A stretch of 64,000 nucleotides of DNA from Macrothele yani (lineage: Eukaryota; Arthropoda; Arachnida; Araneae; Macrothelidae). Location of the stretch: assembly GCA_039090855.1 (NCBI GenBank), contig CM077011.1:21143001-21207000 (forward strand). Direction: 5' to 3'. The notes beneath the pieces were generated by a model. It ran no database searches. It was not told the origin of the DNA and saw only the letters and a list, made by a program, of their open reading frames with translations. Both the position numbers and the translations under genes were made by a program. This document shows, one piece after another, positions 32,440-44,640 of this stretch. Numbering within the stretch: position 1 is the stretch's first letter; every line of letters starts with the position of its first letter.

Positions 32440-33180
32440 CGATATGTTTCGTTACTGGGCCTTCAACGCAGTTACATGTCCAGCATTGTATGTTGGCCGA
32501 TCTCCCTTTCCACACGCACCAAATGATTTGATTCGTGTCAGAAATTCACAAGTCAGGATGCTATGCAAGCCATTCCAACCTTTCGCCATCCATGCTCCCA
32601 AAGTAATTTGTAACAACGTGAGCAGTATGAAATAATGCCTTGTCTTTCTGAAAGAGCTGTAGGACCTCCCCAAAGTAGTACCACAATGCTAGTAGTGCAT
32701 AATTGTCCAGGACTTTTAGGTAGAGCTGAGAGTTCATTGTTACGTCCAAATACGCTAATGGGCACAAGCCGAACCACCAAAAATAGGTCCATACGATCAC
32801 GCTGCCTCCAGCAAACTTCATTGTCAGGACGATATAGCTCGTAATATGCGTTTCTACTGGCTTCCTCCACACCCAGGAACGATCAGATTAGTGGACTATA
32901 TACCATGACCCCTCAGTTCATGTTTTGATACAAGGGTGGTACAACAGATCGTATTATTGCAACTCTCTCCACGTTATTGTTGTTGGGAAAGATATTTCTG
33001 GACATCTCGATGCAGAGTTTCCACAACAGAGGCAGAATGGCCCGAGGCTTTAGCTTCGTCGAATGATTTCTTTCTGATGTTGAAATTCCGATTGAGGCAT
33101 GCTTGGTGGGTCTGCCTGAAGTCTTTAGTTCTGTCTCTTCACTGGTAACAGTGGCCGTAAATTCAAGAATGGAGGATGTT
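32440..33180 (-). pseudogene. Tc1-like transposase remnant
   Basis: The minus strand carries VWRKPVETHITSYIVLTMKF, then AGGSVIVWTYFWWFGLCPLA, LYLKVLDNYALLALWYYFGE, LFQKDKALFHTAHVV and ERLEWLA, in Tc1 order (the R-WRKPGE, GGSVMVWGCFS, LFQ-DNAP-H and LDWPAQSPDL blocks). The catalytic Asp of QHDNAP is present as QKDKAL. DTNQIIWCVWKGR after a frame change recalls the PIEHLWCVLKRR block. The N-terminal half is not recognisable and no inverted repeats were found. Confidence 0.7.
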
Positions 33181-33707
33181 TTAATTCAAGTCTGGAGGAT
33201 GTTTTAGCTCTTTGAGTTGCTTGTTGCAGTCGATAAACACTTAAATCAAAGAAAACAAAATTCTCAAAGAGCACATTTTTTTGGTTGTTCGGCTATTAGG
33301 ATTTATACATTCTTTCGGGAGAGTCATGCTACCTCACATTATGTTGCCTTTAAAAATATGTCACAATAATATCTAAATTACTTTTCTATACGTCATACGT
33401 CTTAACCGTGGCATGTTTCCATATAAATGCATACGAGATGTTTTAGCAAACTAATATTGCACAAACTTAGTGGCACTAATTGTCATTGTGAGGAAACAGA
33501 TACTGTACATAGTCTCTATCGGTTGCACCGCTAAGAGCAGCTGAGCCTATTCCTTCGTGAAGGGATTAACGGACTAATTGTTTCCTTGTTCTTAATTAAT
33601 AGAAGCCGTGTGAACGGTGTTCTTAAACAGAACCGTTTTACCTCTTTTACACACACACTCGAAGAATTTGTAAGAGATTCAAAAATGTCCGTGCACTTTG
33701 CTTAATT
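33181..33707. other. No recognised feature
   Basis: Mixed sequence without motif or repeat. Confidence 0.35.
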
Positions 33708-33905
33708 TTTTTTTTCGGTGTTTAACGACCACCATGAGCAGCTCTGAGGGTGAATAGTCATGCGTCCCTAATTTAGAGCTGCACGTTCTAGTGACGGGAC
33801 AGAACTAACGCCATTACGTCCATATTCCCCGCTGAGACTTGAGCCTGGGCACATCTCGGATGAAAGGTAATTAGCCAGCGTCTCAGACAACTCTACGACC
33901 GGGAT
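33708..33905 (-). mobile_element. tRNA-derived SINE, copy
   Basis: On the minus strand the head near 33905 (CGTAGAGTTGTCTGAGACGC) is followed by the body CTAAATTAGGGACGCATGAC, GAGCTGCTCATGGTGGTCG and TTAAACACCG, then an A run (T run at 33708-33717 on plus). Same family as the 60.0-kb copy. Confidence 0.7.
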
Positions 33906-35504
33906 AGGACACTTTATACCTTAAATATGTGGAGGTTTAACCAGTAGCCATTCCCCCCCCGCAGCCCCCACAGCTGCGGGGGACGCATGGTAACAAAGGG
34001 GCGCACTGCAGCTGCCAGTTTTATTTTTGGGAAAGAATACGAACACGCACAATAATTAACCGAAAGATTCATATTTTGCTTTAAGATATATTTAGCTTTG
34101 CCTAAATAAATGCCTATAGTTTCACTTTTAAAACACTGAATGTCCTACAGATTGAAAGTGTTCGGCGGTTTGACTTCGGGTTGTAATACGATTGCTCTGC
34201 AATAGGTTGTAAATAATACGATCGCACTCTAATCTTTCTCTCTCTCTCTCTCTCTCTCTCTGCGCTGCTGAGGAAAAGCGCGAGGCCACAGTGGCATTCC
34301 CCGTAGAGGATGTGGGAAAACGGTCAGTTACCTAGGATTACGTACACGACAGGCGTTAACATTTATTCACAGCAGCCACAGATCTGCCCTTTGTAAGAGG
34401 GTGATTTCTTCAAGTAATTTATTTTAGTTTTGGACAAAGCAATTACACGTATTGTCAAATCTATTACTTAAATATTTAAAACTACAGAGCGCTAGGTACC
34501 ACCATCACTTCCTAATACCTCCCCACCACCAACCACCACACACACACACACCGCAAAAAATGCATCCTTCCTCGTGCTCGAAATCCTGGGAAAATTATTG
34601 TGCTTAGGAGTGCAGAAGTAAATCTTGCGGGGGGGGGGGGGGGGCGCACGTTGTGCTAGTTACGCCATTAGGTTTAACGTTACCAGATGGGAAAAAAAAC
34701 TTGAGTAAATCAGGAACTGAAGTGTTTATCTCTCCATTCCACAAAACATTAACACCGGCAATGGTTATGCTACGTGAACACGTGATCTCTTTATGTTAAT
34801 CATGATAACGTTCAGAAGCATTCCTTATGCTATGTTATATTGAGATATCGAGTACATTTAGATTTTATATCTACCCCTATACGGTTTTACTATAGAAACG
34901 TTGCCTCAAATTCGACCTTTAGGAAACCAAAAATAAAATAATTTTAAATTCCAATAACTCCCCTAGAGTTTAATGCGGCAGATGATGTAAGAAATTCTGT
35001 AAAAATGAGCCCAGAAGCTGTGCAGTCAAATCTGGGAGTCATTTTACCAAATTACGTCTCCATAATTCTATCGAAAGTATACAGGGTGTGTCGCGAACAG
35101 TGTCTGAAAGGAGTGTATATATCCGACTATGGTTTCCGTGTGAGGACGTTTAAATAGTTAATTTTCTTATTTTTCGGAAGTTATCCATTCCGGTTGATAG
35201 CTGAATTGTCCTCTGTTTGCACACACATATTTCACTTTATATATTTCATTTTTGCATATTTTGCATATTTCTCTTTACTGCCACGACCAACTATTACTTT
35301 TCTATTCCCTTCGGACACTCTTCGTGAAACACTCTGTATTAACTGTAGAAAACAATTACTAAATCATAACTTATTCACTATAAGCTAGGTAACTGCGCAG
35401 TGGAATTTATGAATCAACAATATCAAATTACAGCTCCATAACTGTTATTCAGGAAATTGCTGAGTAGAAATTTGGAAGATGTACAGAAAGTTAAGGTAAT
35501 ATGG
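33906..35504. other. Low-complexity-rich stretch, no gene
   Basis: Contains a GC hairpin CCGCAGCCCCCACAGCTGCGG near 33960-33981, split as CCGCAGCCCC and CACAGCTGCGG, a CT microsatellite (34235-34262), a CA run (34537-34551) and a run of 16 G (34629-34644). TACAGGGTGTGTCGCGAAC at 35079 resembles ends of insect repeats, but no partner end was found. Confidence 0.5.
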
Positions 35505-36046
35505 TATAACGAACAAGTTTGTCCCCGCAGGGCATCAAACCCGGGTCCCTTCACTCCGGAGTAAGTCGCTCTCCCAACTGAACTACGCGGACATGTGCTT
35601 TCACTGCTATCTGCCTTTGCCTCATGTGCGTACCCCCCCACCCCCACCCGAAAGAGGGCCGGGGGCATGGCCCATGGGTCAGTCTAGACCATGTGTTGCT
35701 GTAGGCAATCATCCCATGAAGAACGTGCATTTGAGAAATCCCAGACAATTTGGTGTGTGGAACGTAACATCACACTGATTTATTTTTTTCGAAGCTCTGA
35801 AGAAGAGATTCTTCTTTTTCCTCTCTCACCGTGTGGAAAGAACATCACATCATTGCGAGAAACTTAACAGCCAGGTCGTCCTGAAAGTTCGGGTGCCAAT
35901 ATAACGAACAAGTTTGTCCGCGCCGGGCACAGAACTCAGGTCCCCTGACTCCGGAGCAAGTCGCTCTCCCAACTGACCTCCGCGGACATGTGCTCTCACT
36001 GCTATCTGCCTTTCTCATGTGCGTCCTGTGGTGCAGGCACGAAATA
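35505..36046 (-). mobile_element. TRIM-like miniature LTR element with tRNA-like LTRs, copy 2
   Basis: Terminal direct repeats are at 35505-about 35632 (shortened) and 35900-36046, minus orientation. Each contains a tRNA-like block on the minus strand (35521-35592 and 35916-35987) with A-box-like sequence and B box GGGTTTGATGCC or GAGTTCTGTGCC. Inward of the right LTR lies TGGCACCCGAACTTTC, adjacent to the LTR edge (CGTTATAT then TGG), a primer-binding-site-like sequence. A G-rich tract (CCCCCCCACCCCCACCC on plus) abuts the left LTR. The internal part is homologous in order to that at 57778-58039. No clear target duplication at this copy. Confidence 0.75.
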
Positions 36047-37104
36047 AACGCCGTTCTCTGCTCAATCAGAAGCCAAATTCTTCGGAACACTTAAAATTGC
36101 TTTGTTCTTGCAATTCTTCGTACCCTGCGGTTTCCGTCCGAATATTGCTAACATTACATCAATCATATTTCGAAGCGGCATGGAAACTCAAATATCGTGT
36201 AAATTGTGTTCAATTAGGCTTCCATGTCTCCTCCTAGCAGCAACGATTCCATTTTCATCAGATATTCAGTTCAAAAAACACCTTTTCTTTGAAAATTATG
36301 ACTAGAACTCTGTAACAGACTGAATAAAAGACTTTATAATGGCAAACTACTTGGAATAACAGACCCTACAACAGACTATTTCAATCTTCATCGCATACTG
36401 AAATCGCGCAGTCGGAACTGACAACGATACAGAAAAACAGCAATATTTAATTCCATGTGTTGAATTTCGTGATATAAGTTAAAACTTCCCATGTAAATGT
36501 CATTAACGTTTAAGGCTTTCATTCCTTAATCAGATTTAAGGGTGCTGTTGATACTTTACACATCATTGCTTGGGTTTGTAGCTACAGGAGCGTATTTAGA
36601 CGGGGGTTAAAGGGCATTGCATTGACCTTCCCTTCTCTCGAGAATGTTTCATTTTTTTTTTTTTTTTTGGTTAAAATGACACATTAGAAAAAAATGCTTT
36701 AATTTAACATAATTACTTTAAAATTTTCTTCTATTTTCCATTAACTTTTATTTTGCACAGGTGGAAATCTGAAAAAGATTCTATATACGCCCATGTGTAG
36801 CTAATATGCCTCTGTTTCTTTGAAAACAGTGGATCTTTTCGAAGTGTATCTTGGCAATTTATCTGAACTGTCTTTATCCTATTATGCAGATTTTCAATAT
36901 TTCTTACTGTACACATAATAGAAATCATCGTTCTTTCCACGTTAATGAGTAGGTCACGGAAAAATTCTCATCGAGTGTTTGAATTAATTATCCGTTCGCC
37001 TCCTAGTTATTTGTTCAGTTGCTGCTTTCCACCTTTAGTGAATCCCCAGCATTGTGCGGGGCTCCATGAAGCAACCTGCTATGTGGTTTGGCAGTTAAGT
37101 GCAT
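36047..37104. other. No recognised feature
   Basis: AT-rich; a T run at 36651-36669. No family motif. Confidence 0.4.
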
Positions 37105-37217
37105 GTGAGTCTGGAGAAATCGAGGCCGCTGTGGTGCAGTGGTGACATGTCCAGCGCGTAACTGGAAGACCCTGGGTTCGATTGCCGTTGACGGCCGATA
37201 TTTTTTCCCTGACTCAC
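37105..37217 (+). mobile_element. tRNA-like SINE head inside an imperfect hairpin
   Basis: The plus-strand tRNA-like block 37124-37196 begins GGCCGCTGTGGTGCAGTGGT (A-box region) and has B box GGTTCGATTGCC at 37175-37186. Its ends GGCC-GC and ACGGCC pair. The flanks GTGAGTC (37105) and GACTCAC (37211-37217) are also complementary, so the whole could fold. No body of the 60.0-kb SINE family follows, so it belongs to another family or is a lone tRNA-like relic. Confidence 0.5.
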
Positions 37218-38338
37218 TTATTAACGTTGGAAGAGTGGTGATTTCAGTTTGGTGTTCCTGATCCACTTCGAGGGTTTAAATTAATTTCTTACAGTAAAAT
37301 TTATACAGCTTTCCAGATTTATGGAAGAGAACATTGAACTCGCTTTCCTTTCTTTTTTTCTCCCTATGTTAAATTTACTTCCAAAATATTTTACCAGATT
37401 ATATATATTTTTAAAAGATATTTAGTTATTACTTAATGCTATGTGTCTCAGATTTGAATTTGTTCTGTGACTAAAAGGAATCACATGAAGGCCTGAATTC
37501 CTGTGGGATAAAGGAAACGCGGCTTCACGACAAAAGGACAGAGCACAAAATATATCGCAGATTGTATTCACAGCTTAAGCGAACGCTGTGGGGTAAAACG
37601 TTTCCAGACACAAAGAAAAACTGATGGGTGTAGTATAAGGTTGTGGGAGATACCGAATGAGAAAGAGGGGTTCGTAATATGTAAGATGGGGGCAACCCAC
37701 AAGTCACGCATGCAATGCGAAGCAAGTGTACAAGCATTCAAGAGATCTGGCACTTAGGGAAGGAGCAACAGGGTTCAGTGAATAGAGGTTTGTGAGAAGA
37801 GAATCCCAGAAAAGCGTTGATTTTCCGACGCGAACACAAGTGGCCCGTAGTAAAAGGGGCATATCAAGATAAGAAAAAAAAATGCACATATGTGTATCCG
37901 ATTTGGAGGTAAGAGAAATAACCGTTACATTCACCGAAAACAAATAAGATTGTAGGAAGATGCGGGTTCAAAAAATTATAGTGCCATGGGCCAAGGAAAT
38001 TAAGACGCTCCAGGTATTTTGACATATAAAATTTAGTTTCAATTTTAATTTCCTTTATATAGATTTCTTTTTATCACAGAAATGGTTTTATCACGGGGAA
38101 TACAGATGAAACATAAAGATAGGAATGATGCATGAATGCCATTTGTTTGAATAATGTACCGAAATCGTTTACCACATGCTGGCTTGTGACAGATCATTTA
38201 TCGTGAATGTTAAATTGTTGAAGAGCTCGCGCTCTTCTGGACAGTTTACTAAAAAGAGCTGTGGAATTTAAAGTGCAAAACCGGTTCCCTTCAACTAAAG
38301 CTTTACTCAGAGAACACAGTGAAAACCTGGAAATTTGA
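37218..38338. other. No recognised feature
   Basis: No repeats, ends or motif-bearing frames were seen before the satellite starts. Confidence 0.4.
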
Positions 38339-39655
38339 TCATTCTTTTGAATGCTCATTCCTGAATGACTCTTTTGCATGAATGATGAATGAACTCCAAA
38401 AAAAAATGAATGATTTATGTCATCACTGCAGAGCACTGGGCTTTAGAACACAACAAAAAAGTCATTCGTTTGAATGCTCATTCGTGAACGACTTTTTTGA
38501 TTAATGAACTCCAAAGAAGGGATGATTTATGCCATGTTTGTGCACTGGCTTTTGAAACATAACAAAAAAAAAACAAAAAAATCATTCGTTTAAACGGTTA
38601 TTCGTGAATCACTCTTTTTGCGTGAAGAAGAAATGATTTATACCAACACTACTGTGAACTGGGCTTTAGAACACAACAAAAACGTCATTCGTTTGAATGA
38701 TCATTCGTGAATGACTCTTTTGATGAATGATCTCCTAAGACGGAATGAATTATGCCATCCTTATGCGCTGGGTTTTGAAACAACAAAAGTCTTTCGTTTG
38801 GATGGTCATTCGTGAATGACTCTTTTGATGAATGAACTCCCAAGACGGAATGATTTATGCCATCCCTATGCGCTGGGTTTTGAAACAACAAAAGTCGTTC
38901 GTTTGAATGATCATTCGTGAATGACTCTTTTGATGAATGAACTCCCAAGAAGGAATGATTTATACCATCACTACTTTGCACTGGGCTTTAGAACACAAGA
39001 AAAGTCATTCGTTTGAATGATCATCCGTGAATGAATCTTTCGGTGAATGAACTCCTAAAAGAGAATTATTTATGCCATCACTGTGCACCGGTTTCGAAAC
39101 AACAAAAGTCATTCGTCTGTGTGCTCATTCGTGAATGCCTGTTTTGATTAATGAACTCCCAAGAAGGAATGATTTAGGCCATCATTGTGGACTGGCTTTT
39201 GAAACATAACAAAAAAGTCATTCGTTTAAACCGTCATTCGTAAATGACACTTTTTGCTTGAATGATGAATAAGCTCCCAAGAAGAAATGATTTATACCAA
39301 CACTACTGTGAACTGGGCTTTAGAACACAACAAAAACGTCATTCGTTTGAATGATCATTCGTGAATGACTCTTTTGATGAATGAACTCCCAAGAAGGAAT
39401 GATTTATGCCATCCCTGTGCACTTGGTTTTGAAACAACAAAAGTCATTCGTTTGGATGGGCATCCGTGAATGACTCTTTTTGCGTGAATAATGAATGAAC
39501 TTCCAAGATTGAATGATTTATGCCATCAGTACTATGCACTTGGTTTAAAAACAAAACAAAAAAATCATTTGTTTGAATGGTCATTCGTGAATGACTTTTT
39601 CGCCTGAATGATGAATGAACTTCCAATAAGGAATTATTTATGGCATCACTACTAG
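38339..39655. repeat. Satellite array, 12 copies of 103-123 bp, palindromic core
   Basis: The core CATTCGTTTGAATG recurs at about 38340, 38463, 38582, 38686, 38791, 38896, 39007, 39110, 39219, 39340, 39445 and 39566. Each unit has TCATTCGTTTGAATGATC then ATTCGTGAATGACTC, a near-perfect 34-bp inverted repeat around GAATGATCATTC, followed by GATGAATGAACTCC, GGAATGATTTATGCCATC and GGGTTTTGAAACAACAAAAG. Shorter units (103-105 bp) and longer ones (119-123 bp) are interspersed. Several adjacent 105-bp copies stay open on the minus strand, giving a 35-residue repeat, but indels elsewhere break it. Confidence 0.95.
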
Positions 39656-39960
39656 TTAGATGCCAGCGCATCCGACCACTTGGCTACAGGGGCCGTCATT
39701 CATCTTTTCTTAGCTAGATTGTAATGAATAATTGAATCAGCACTCCAGTGTAGGGCGTTTCTTGTACGTTTCAGTTACATTCGCATATGTTGATTTATTG
39801 TCTAGTCAAGTCACCGCGTTCAAATTGTTGAAGCGTTCTATCATTCAGATCGCTGATTTCTGTCTACTTTCCTAGAAATAGCTATCCGGTTGGTATGAAA
39901 AAGGTGGAAAGTTTTATTTATATTTTTAGGCGAACAAAGTGGGATTACTCATATAGCTAC

Positions 39961-40123
39961 TGTGACGTGCCTGCCCCGCAGGACGTAGACGACATAAAGG
40001 CAGATAACAGCGACCACGAACGTCCGCATAGCTCAATGGGTAGAGCGACTTCTTCAGGAATGAGGGGATCCGGGTTCGAGCCCAGGCGTGGACAAAAATG
40101 ACGGAGAAATTTACTTCGCTATA
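39961..40123 (+). mobile_element. Solo LTR of the TRIM-like family
   Basis: A single 163-bp repeat unit begins TGTGACGTGCCTGCC and ends GAAATTTACTTCGCTATA, matching in full the minus-strand LTR at 57615-57777 (also 163 bp). CTAC flanks both sides (39957-39960 and 40124-40127), a 4-bp target duplication of the type seen at the other copies. It contains the tRNA-like block 40022-40093. A solo LTR is the expected product of recombination between two LTRs of a complete element. Confidence 0.85.
40022..40093 (+). other. tRNA-like sequence with A and B boxes inside the solo LTR
   Basis: The acceptor-like ends GTCCGCA and GCGTGGAC pair at six of seven positions. A box TAGCTCAATGG and the D-arm pair GCTC/GAGC are present. 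B box GGTTCGAGCC is canonical. The anticodon arm does not pair well, so this is not called a functional tRNA. It would suffice as an internal RNA polymerase III promoter. Confidence 0.7.
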
Positions 40124-40235
40124 CTACACTATTTCGTTTATATTTGGTGTATAGTTCCTTGCTATTAATTAATTCGTTTTTTTTCTTGTTACAAATCATT
40201 TGCTTTGTTTTCCTGGATTTAACATAAAGATGAGC

Positions 40236-40405
40236 AATTTTTACGCAGTCGCCTGTTGTAATTTGGGGTCAGTAGTTTCAAGGAGAGAAGAGAACTTGCG
40301 CCATCGAAGAAGCACACCACAGACATCTCATCTGTGACTGTAGCCCGAGCACAGCTCAGACGACTATTGAAAAACCTACACTTCTGACCGCTCAGCCATC
40401 GGGGG
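40236..40405 (-). mobile_element. tRNA-derived SINE, copy
   Basis: On plus GCAGTCGCCTGTTGTAATTT, GGGTCAGTAGTTTCAAGGAG and the GCCATCG region end with ACCGCTCAGCCATCGGGGG near the head. The order matches the 60.0-kb copy, but the B box is decayed. Confidence 0.6.
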
Positions 40406-42721
40406 TAAATCCTGTTCAGTATAAGTTTCTTTTCATGACAGACTCGGTATATACATGAGTGCAACTAACTTGCATAATAACTGTGATAAATAATTTCATT
40501 TTCGTTATTTAATTTCCTTTTACCGTCAGGCAAAGCTGTTCAAAACTTAGCAGAGCAGGACGTTTGAGAATAGTAACAGTTGTGCTTTTTTCCTTTCCTG
40601 GAAATATCGAAATGAACTGCAGAAATAGAAAAAAAAACACCTTTTTCCTTTGAAAAATTTCACGCATAAAACGTAAAACTAATGAGCTCCTTCTAAGATC
40701 TTAGGTAACTCCATTACATAAGGCAAAACGCTCTCACAGATCAAGAAGATATCACACTATGTATTCCATTCCTTTTTGAGTCCGCACAGTCGGATAAAAT
40801 TCAAAACAGAATCTAAACTGCAAGGGAATTCTCTTTCAGAATTTTCCAATGTCAAAGTGGTTGCTCAACAGCACACTGGAAAAATAATCGCATGAAATAA
40901 AACAGAAACATTCCTCTACATTGATGAAAACCAGAACAAAGTGAAGAAAGATTCACATTTCTACATAAAAATTCATCTGTAATTCCATTCTAGAGAAGAG
41001 ACACGATGGTTGGGGATTTTTTTGAAAAATCAGAAAAAGTGGAATAGACAACGACAGGGATTGTTTCGAGATGGAAAAGTGAAGTTCGTTCGCTGTCTCA
41101 GTTGAAATAGAGAGCGTACATTTCGGTCGGAAGCAAATTTTGTAAAGTGAATATCTCACTCAACATTGCTTTAAAATCGTTGCTGTCTTTACTTCAGCAC
41201 AATGTTTGTCTATTTTTCGTTGTATATTTCGTTACATAGAAAATGTCTGCCCTCAGATCTGCTGCTAAAAACAATGTATTATTTATTTTGGCAAGCATCT
41301 ATTCCAGGCAGTTTGGCAGACAAAATCCATTTCGAATTTCATCCGGATTCATTTTAAGAATAAAAATAAGTCCTTAAAATTCCATGTGCTCAATGCATCA
41401 CCATAACATTCCAAATGTTGTTGTTTTTTTAAATATCTTCACAAGAATACTGTATGCATGATGGTGTAGCACTCCGAACTATTTTTCTAAATGACAGAAC
41501 AATAAGGGAGAAGTGAAAAGGGAATACGATTTATGTCATCCATGATACAAAAATAATGATAATTTCTGATGAATAGAATGACTGAAAATTTTAGTGTTAT
41601 CAAATATATCACAACCACTAAGGCAATGGCTACGTTGATATTATATTACCACTAAGGCAATGGCTACGTTGATATTACGTTGATATTATGTTCGCTGAAG
41701 GTTGTGGAATATTATTTCAAGAGATGGATGTATTAGCGTCAGCTAACTGTAAAATTTTATTGCAGGGGGAATCGAATATGCTTAGGCATATAGAACATCA
41801 AGATGTGTCTGTATCAACTCGGATTTAAGAAAAAGTAATTCCAGCAATTTTTAGAGAAGAAAAAAAAAGTCGTGATAAGTATCAACTTTTGACAAAACAG
41901 AATTCACTTTGACGACAACGTCAACACGTATGCGGTTAGGAACAATAAAAGTACGCAAGTACGGTTCATATTGTTGACAAACAGATAATCAACTAAAAAG
42001 ATTCGAGGATTTACGACATCGTTTTGTCAATAGTTAGTAAATAAAAGAATAGGAAATCGAATGGAATAGACAAATGGTTTATACATACTGAAAGAGTAAA
42101 ATTTTTGAAAAATATAATTGTTCTGTTATGTAATAAAGAAAGTCATGAAATCTTTATAAATAAGTGGAAACACAAATGCGTACGTGTTTATGCGTGTTGA
42201 GTGGGGAAGAAATTCCATTCATGAAATGAAATATAAAACCCTTTCCCTAAGAAATAGTTTTTATTTCTTCTACTCTGCGTTTTCCATTGAAACCTATAAG
42301 CGTAATCCATTTTTCTGCAGCATTACAAAATTGGCTTCATACTCAAACTAGTTGAAGGAATAAGTTATCCAATGAATCCAGCTTCGCGTCATTATACAAA
42401 GAAGGGAACACAAGTTAATTAGAAGGTGTTGTATCCGGTGGATATGAAGAATGAGTCAGAATTACCAGCCAAATGATCTCAATTTGAGTTAGGCGTGAGT
42501 TGCAGCATGAAGTCTGGTGTTATTCTAATAAACCTTACACGTTTTTTATACACAGTGGTGGCAGTTCAACTGCCAGTTTCTCATCCAATTTGCTGGAAAC
42601 AGCAATTAGGCAAACTAAGAGAGGCACTTAAGCGCATAATTATATAAACTGCATAATCTACTTGGAGCCGAATTGAGCTTTGCGGTGGTTAGTTATTTTT
42701 TTCTTGTCTTGTGTTTGTTGC
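40406..42721. other. AT-rich stretch; one 32-bp duplication
   Basis: ACCACTAAGGCAATGGCTAC then GTTGATATTA occurs at 41616 and again about 32 bp later. No gene, element end or RNA gene was recognised in the remainder. Confidence 0.4.
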
Positions 42722-42905
42722 TTCGGGATTTAATGGTCCCTTTGATCATCAAAGGCTATAAGGAGTCAGCCGTCCCTAATTTAGGGTCATTGGTTTCAGG
42801 AAGGAAGGCGCAGTGCATGCACATCGCTGACAAGTCATGAAGAATTCAAGCCGAGACCAACTCAGATGATGAACCAGAACCTCGCGCCTTTGGTCACCAA
42901 CCACC
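42722..42905 (-). mobile_element. tRNA-derived SINE, copy
   Basis: On plus GGGATTTAATGGTCCCTTTG, CAGCCGTCCCTAATTTAGGG and CATTGGTTTCAGGAAGG fit the complement of the family body. The head lies toward 42905 and is degenerate. Confidence 0.6.
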
Positions 42906-43519
42906 ACGAAAGCATGGTGTTTAATGGAAAATATAAAGCGCCCATTTTCCTTTTCTGCTATTTTTTTCCGTATTGTATTTGAATTTCCGGTTGTACTATA
43001 AAAATATTGTATAAAGAAAGCAATTATGAATTGTATGAATTACATGTATTTTTCTGTTGTAAAGATCATTGGAACTGATGTGAAATTTCATGTGAAACTT
43101 CTATTTTGATGGGTACCGTTCTGAGACACGTTTAGGTGTGACACCGTCGCACCAACGGAGTGTGTAAAACAAAGAAATTGCATAATAAATCCGTTCTTAA
43201 CAGCTTAATATCTGCCACTACACACTCTGGGTTACGATATTAAACGCATTTTTGTAACTGGACGGAGTTTTCTGTCACGGGTTGACCTGCATTGCATTAT
43301 ATTCATGATCGGCGCACCCAATTCTGAGAAAGGAACACACCACGCCTTCGAAGATGCATACATTCTCTATAATGCAGTTTATTCATATTCATATGAATGT
43401 GAATATCACATCTGACACATTTCAAGCCTGCAGTTGTAACTAAATTTTTGGGACAGGGGGTGAATTTTCATAGATAAAGCTGGTTGCTGGCTACTGGTAG
43501 ACCGTCTCTCAGTCCAGCG

Positions 43520-43660
43520 GGAGGCATGTATCTTGTGCCTGTCTTACGATACTGGATCTCTCCTTTCACTGGAACTAGTGACCCTAGATTAGGGACAGGG
43601 GTCGTCTGATAATACTTAGATTTGCTTACAATAGTCGTTAAACGCCGTAATAAAAGAAAG
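43520..43660 (+). mobile_element. tRNA-derived SINE body, plus orientation
   Basis: GAGGCATGTATCTTGTGCCT, GTCTTACGATACTGGATCTC, CACTGGAACTAGTGACCC, TAGATTAGGGACAGGGGTCG and AGTCGTTAAACGCCGTAATA follow the order of the complement of 59975-60120. The tRNA head is largely missing. Confidence 0.65.
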
Positions 43661-44459
43661 AAGGCGAAACCCTTTTCTCAGTTCATACAGTGCCGAAACG
43701 TCGAGCTTTGAGGTTATTTTAAAGTTACGAAGATATTCCACATTAGTTGAATAATAAAGATTTCATAGTTTTCCAAGTTCTTGTGATGTTTCCGTCACGT
43801 GATTGGCCACTATTTACATCGGAACTTGATCACCGAGCAACGTTAGACTTCACAGTCTAAATGCGGTTTGTCGTTGAAATCAAAATTACCAGAACAAAAT
43901 TCCTTTGATCAAATTTATCATGTGCGTAATCGTATTTTCACCAAAAATATCACAATTATTTCTTAATTACATTACTGCGTTAGCACCAGTTTGTTAGCAT
44001 ACACAGAAGACAGCACATTATGCCAGACACCGTTCTTATTTCCGAATGATGTTTATGCGCACAAAGTTGGCAACTAAAACATGTGGAGGTTTTTATAATC
44101 GTTTTCGAGAAATGTTTACAAAAACAAACTTACCCAAATGACAGAGATTTTGGCGCGAATCTTTGTCACAATGGATATAAAGAAGATCGATGTGTTTGTT
44201 TACGTGTTTGGGGATTGAGGCAACCTCGTTTGTAATTAAGTGTGGAAGAGAAAAGCTTTTATATTTGTAACATACGTAGGCAGTCAGGTCTAAACCACAT
44301 ATATGGTAGGAATTTCTACGAGAAATGGCACATCTCTCTGCCCTCCATTCCGGTTACTGTTGAGGAAATTTAATTCAGTGGAGCAGCTTGTTTCTCCAGA
44401 GAAAGCGCTTCGCAACATTTGCAATACGTAGTGGAGAACGCAGGATCAAAATCTGAAAC

Positions 44460-44640
44460 GAGCCGGCCGGTAAAGTTGAACGTCGGAGCCGAAAAGGGAC
44501 GGACAGTAAAGTTGAAAGCCTGAGCGAGTCTGCTGGTAAAGTTTAAAGTCTAAGCCGAAAAGAGTCAGACGGCAAAGTTGAAAGCTTGAGTTTTGTGGAG
44601 TCGGCCAGTAAAGTAGATAATTCAAAGCAGAAAAGCAACT
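44460..44640. repeat. Degenerate tandem repeat, about 40-bp units
   Basis: GGTAAAGTTGAA or a close variant recurs at about 44470, 44506, 44537, 44570 and 44606 with GTCTGAGCCGAAAAGAG-like spacers. Confidence 0.6.

Noticed and set aside
35079..35115. TACAGGGTGT-type terminus of an insect transposon
   Set aside because: Only one end-like motif was found, with no partner, coding sequence or flanking duplication.
40022..40093. Functional tRNA gene
   Set aside because: The A and B boxes are good, but the anticodon stem does not pair, and the same block recurs inside several LTRs, so it is element-borne.
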